From an uncultured Pelagibacteraceae bacterium (GTDB lineage Bacteria > Pseudomonadota > Alphaproteobacteria > Pelagibacterales > Pelagibacteraceae): a stretch of DNA of 64,000 nucleotides. The stretch covers positions 77,501-141,500 of the forward strand of contig CACAYM010000003.1 in NCBI GenBank assembly GCA_902536765.1, given 5' to 3'. The notes under the pieces were generated by a model. That model ran no database searches. It saw only the letters and a list, made by a program, of their open reading frames with translations, and had not been told where the DNA came from. The translations under genes and the position numbers were made by a program. This document shows, in pieces, positions 63,069 through 64,000 of this stretch; the stretch's first letter is position 1, and the number at the start of each line of letters is the position of its first letter.

Positions 63069-63938
63069 ATGTTTAAAATAATTAAAAAATTATCATATAT
63101 TTTTACCAAAATTTTAATTTTTTTGGATAAGTTTTTATCAATATTTATAAAAAAAAATATATTTATTGGTTGGTGTAAGTTTTTTCTTCAGGAGCAGTCT
63201 TACAAATCAATTAGGATTTTGGATAAAAAAGTTAGTTTTTTTGTACCAAATCAGCTTACCAGTGATATGGTTGACACTTATTTTGAAAAAGAACCAGAAA
63301 CATTAGAATGGATAGATAATTTTGAGAAAAAAGAAAATATAGTTTTTTGGGATATTGGAGCTAACATAGGTTTATATTCTATCTATAATTCTTTAAAAAA
63401 TGTAAATTCTACGACAATTGCTTTTGAACCATCAAGTTCAAATTTAAGAGTATTAACAAGAAATATATCAATAAACAATTTAGAGAAAAATATTAAAGTC
63501 ATGCCAATACCACTTACAAATAGAGAAAATATTTTTCAAACGATGAATGAAGGTCGTTTTCAAGAAGGTGGTGCTTTAAATTCATTTGGTGAAACATTTG
63601 ATTTTGGAGGAAATAAATTTAATTCACAAATGAGTTATAGTTTATTTGGAACGACAATTAATAACTTAATTGAAAACTGTAAATTTGATATTCCAGATTA
63701 CATTAAAATCGATGTAGATGGCATTGAGCACTTAATACTTGAAAGTGGTGATAGATATCTTACAGACAAAAAAATAAAAAGTTTATCAATTGAAATTAAT
63801 GAGGACTTTGAGAAGCAATACAACATGGTTATAAATTTAATGAAAAAATATGAATTTAATATTTTACATAAAAAACGTAATGACAAGTTTTATAAAGGAA
63901 AATTTTCAAAAACTTACAACTATATTTTTATAAGGTAA
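63069..63938 (+). CDS. FkbM-family methyltransferase
   Basis: A 289-aa protein with an N-terminal hydrophobic stretch (residues 8-32) that may anchor it to the membrane, then the FkbM domain: VFWDIGANIGLYSIYNSL near 95-112, TIAFEPSSSNLRVL near 118-131 and YIKIDVDGIEHLILESGD near 213-230. Single gene on the plus strand between the secreted protein and the next core gene at 63988. It lies 23 kb outside the island, showing that glycan-modifying genes are also scattered in the core. Confidence 0.83.
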   Translation: MFKIIKKLSYIFTKILIFLDKFLSIFIKKNIFIGWCKFFLQEQSYKSIRILDKKVSFFVPNQLTSDMVDTYFEKEPETLEWIDNFEKKENIVFWDIGANIGLYSIYNSLKNVNSTTIAFEPSSSNLRVLTRNISINNLEKNIKVMPIPLTNRENIFQTMNEGRFQEGGALNSFGETFDFGGNKFNSQMSYSLFGTTINNLIENCKFDIPDYIKIDVDGIEHLILESGDRYLTDKKIKSLSIEINEDFEKQYNMVINLMKKYEFNILHKKRNDKFYKGKFSKTYNYIFIR

Positions 63939-63966
63939 AATTGTTTTTTTGAATTTCTTTAAGACA

Positions 63967-63972
63967 TATAAT
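63967..63972 (+). promoter_or_regulatory. Candidate -10 element of the gene at the right edge
   Basis: TATAAT at 63967-63972 is a perfect -10 match, 15 bases before the next ATG. TTGTTT at 63941-63946 could be a -35 but is spaced 20 bases. Followed by a Shine-Dalgarno AAAGGAG at 63977-63983. Confidence 0.4.
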
Positions 63973-63987
63973 AATTAAAGGAGCGTT

Positions 63988-64000
63988 ATGTTGCCAGGTG
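63988..64000 (+). CDS. Start of a gene cut by the right edge
   Basis: ATG at 63988, preceded by a clear AAAGGAG ribosome site 4 bases upstream and a perfect -10-like TATAAT. Only four residues (M-L-P-G) are visible. Its identity cannot be told. Confidence 0.55.

Noticed and set aside
1..64000. tRNA genes, CRISPR arrays, insertion sequences
   Set aside because: No cloverleaf-like GC-rich stretch other than 5S, no regularly spaced repeats and no transposase or integrase-like protein was found by reading.

Overview
The window looks like a piece of a SAR11-clade alphaproteobacterial genome (Candidatus Pelagibacter type). It is extremely AT-rich, proteins are rich in Lys/Asn/Ile, and almost every base is coding; no gap of 300 bases or more lacks a gene. 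The order 5S rRNA - rpmJ - pntAA - pntAB - pntB - transaldolase, followed by murB - ddl - ftsQ - lpxC - bamD - ligA, fits a streamlined marine alphaproteobacterium. Placement rests on gene order and protein motifs only; no database search was possible.

Bases 1 to about 40,500 form a surface-polysaccharide island. It ends at a lone 5S rRNA gene (40538-40653), which matches the known SAR11 hypervariable region inserted between 23S and 5S rRNA. From left to right it holds: (a) a truncated methyltransferase and a NeuC/NeuB nonulosonate pair on the minus strand (1-2443); (b) a 21-kb run of plus-strand genes (2519-23551) with a formyltransferase and deacetylase pair, a GDP-D-glycero-D-manno-heptose pathway (GmhA, HddA, a fused HddC-GmhB protein), GDP-sugar dehydratase and epimerase-like SDRs, an E1 alpha/beta thiamine-diphosphate enzyme pair with no E2 or E3, an Fe/2-oxoglutarate oxygenase, glycosyltransferases and an ABC lipid-oligosaccharide exporter; (c) a deoxyaminosugar block (FdtA-like, RmlC, FdtB-like, SDRs; 23548-29145); (d) a mosaic of glycosyltransferases, FkbM-type methyltransferases, a WecA-like initiating phosphoglycosyltransferase, GDP-mannose dehydratase, GDP-fucose synthase and WecB (29132-40496).

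Bases 40,538-64,000 are mostly core genome: 5S rRNA, L36, the split proton-translocating transhydrogenase, a small transaldolase, the murB-ddl-ftsQ-(ftsA remnant)-lpxC-bamD-ligA cluster, an M24 aminopeptidase, a UvrD helicase, an AsmA-like protein, fumarase C, a MazG-like protein and a Bcp peroxiredoxin. Surface-glycan genes intrude at 44300-47226 and a methyltransferase at 63069.

The most interesting observations are: the GDP-heptose cassette wrapped around an orphan E1 alpha/beta pair, which may make an undescribed branched or extended heptose; a 235-residue gene in the ftsA slot that appears to keep only the FtsA 1C region and C-terminal amphipathic helix, with ftsZ missing from its usual place; the loss of recN between bamD and ligA; and the fact that all seven convergent gene junctions have a gap of one base or less.
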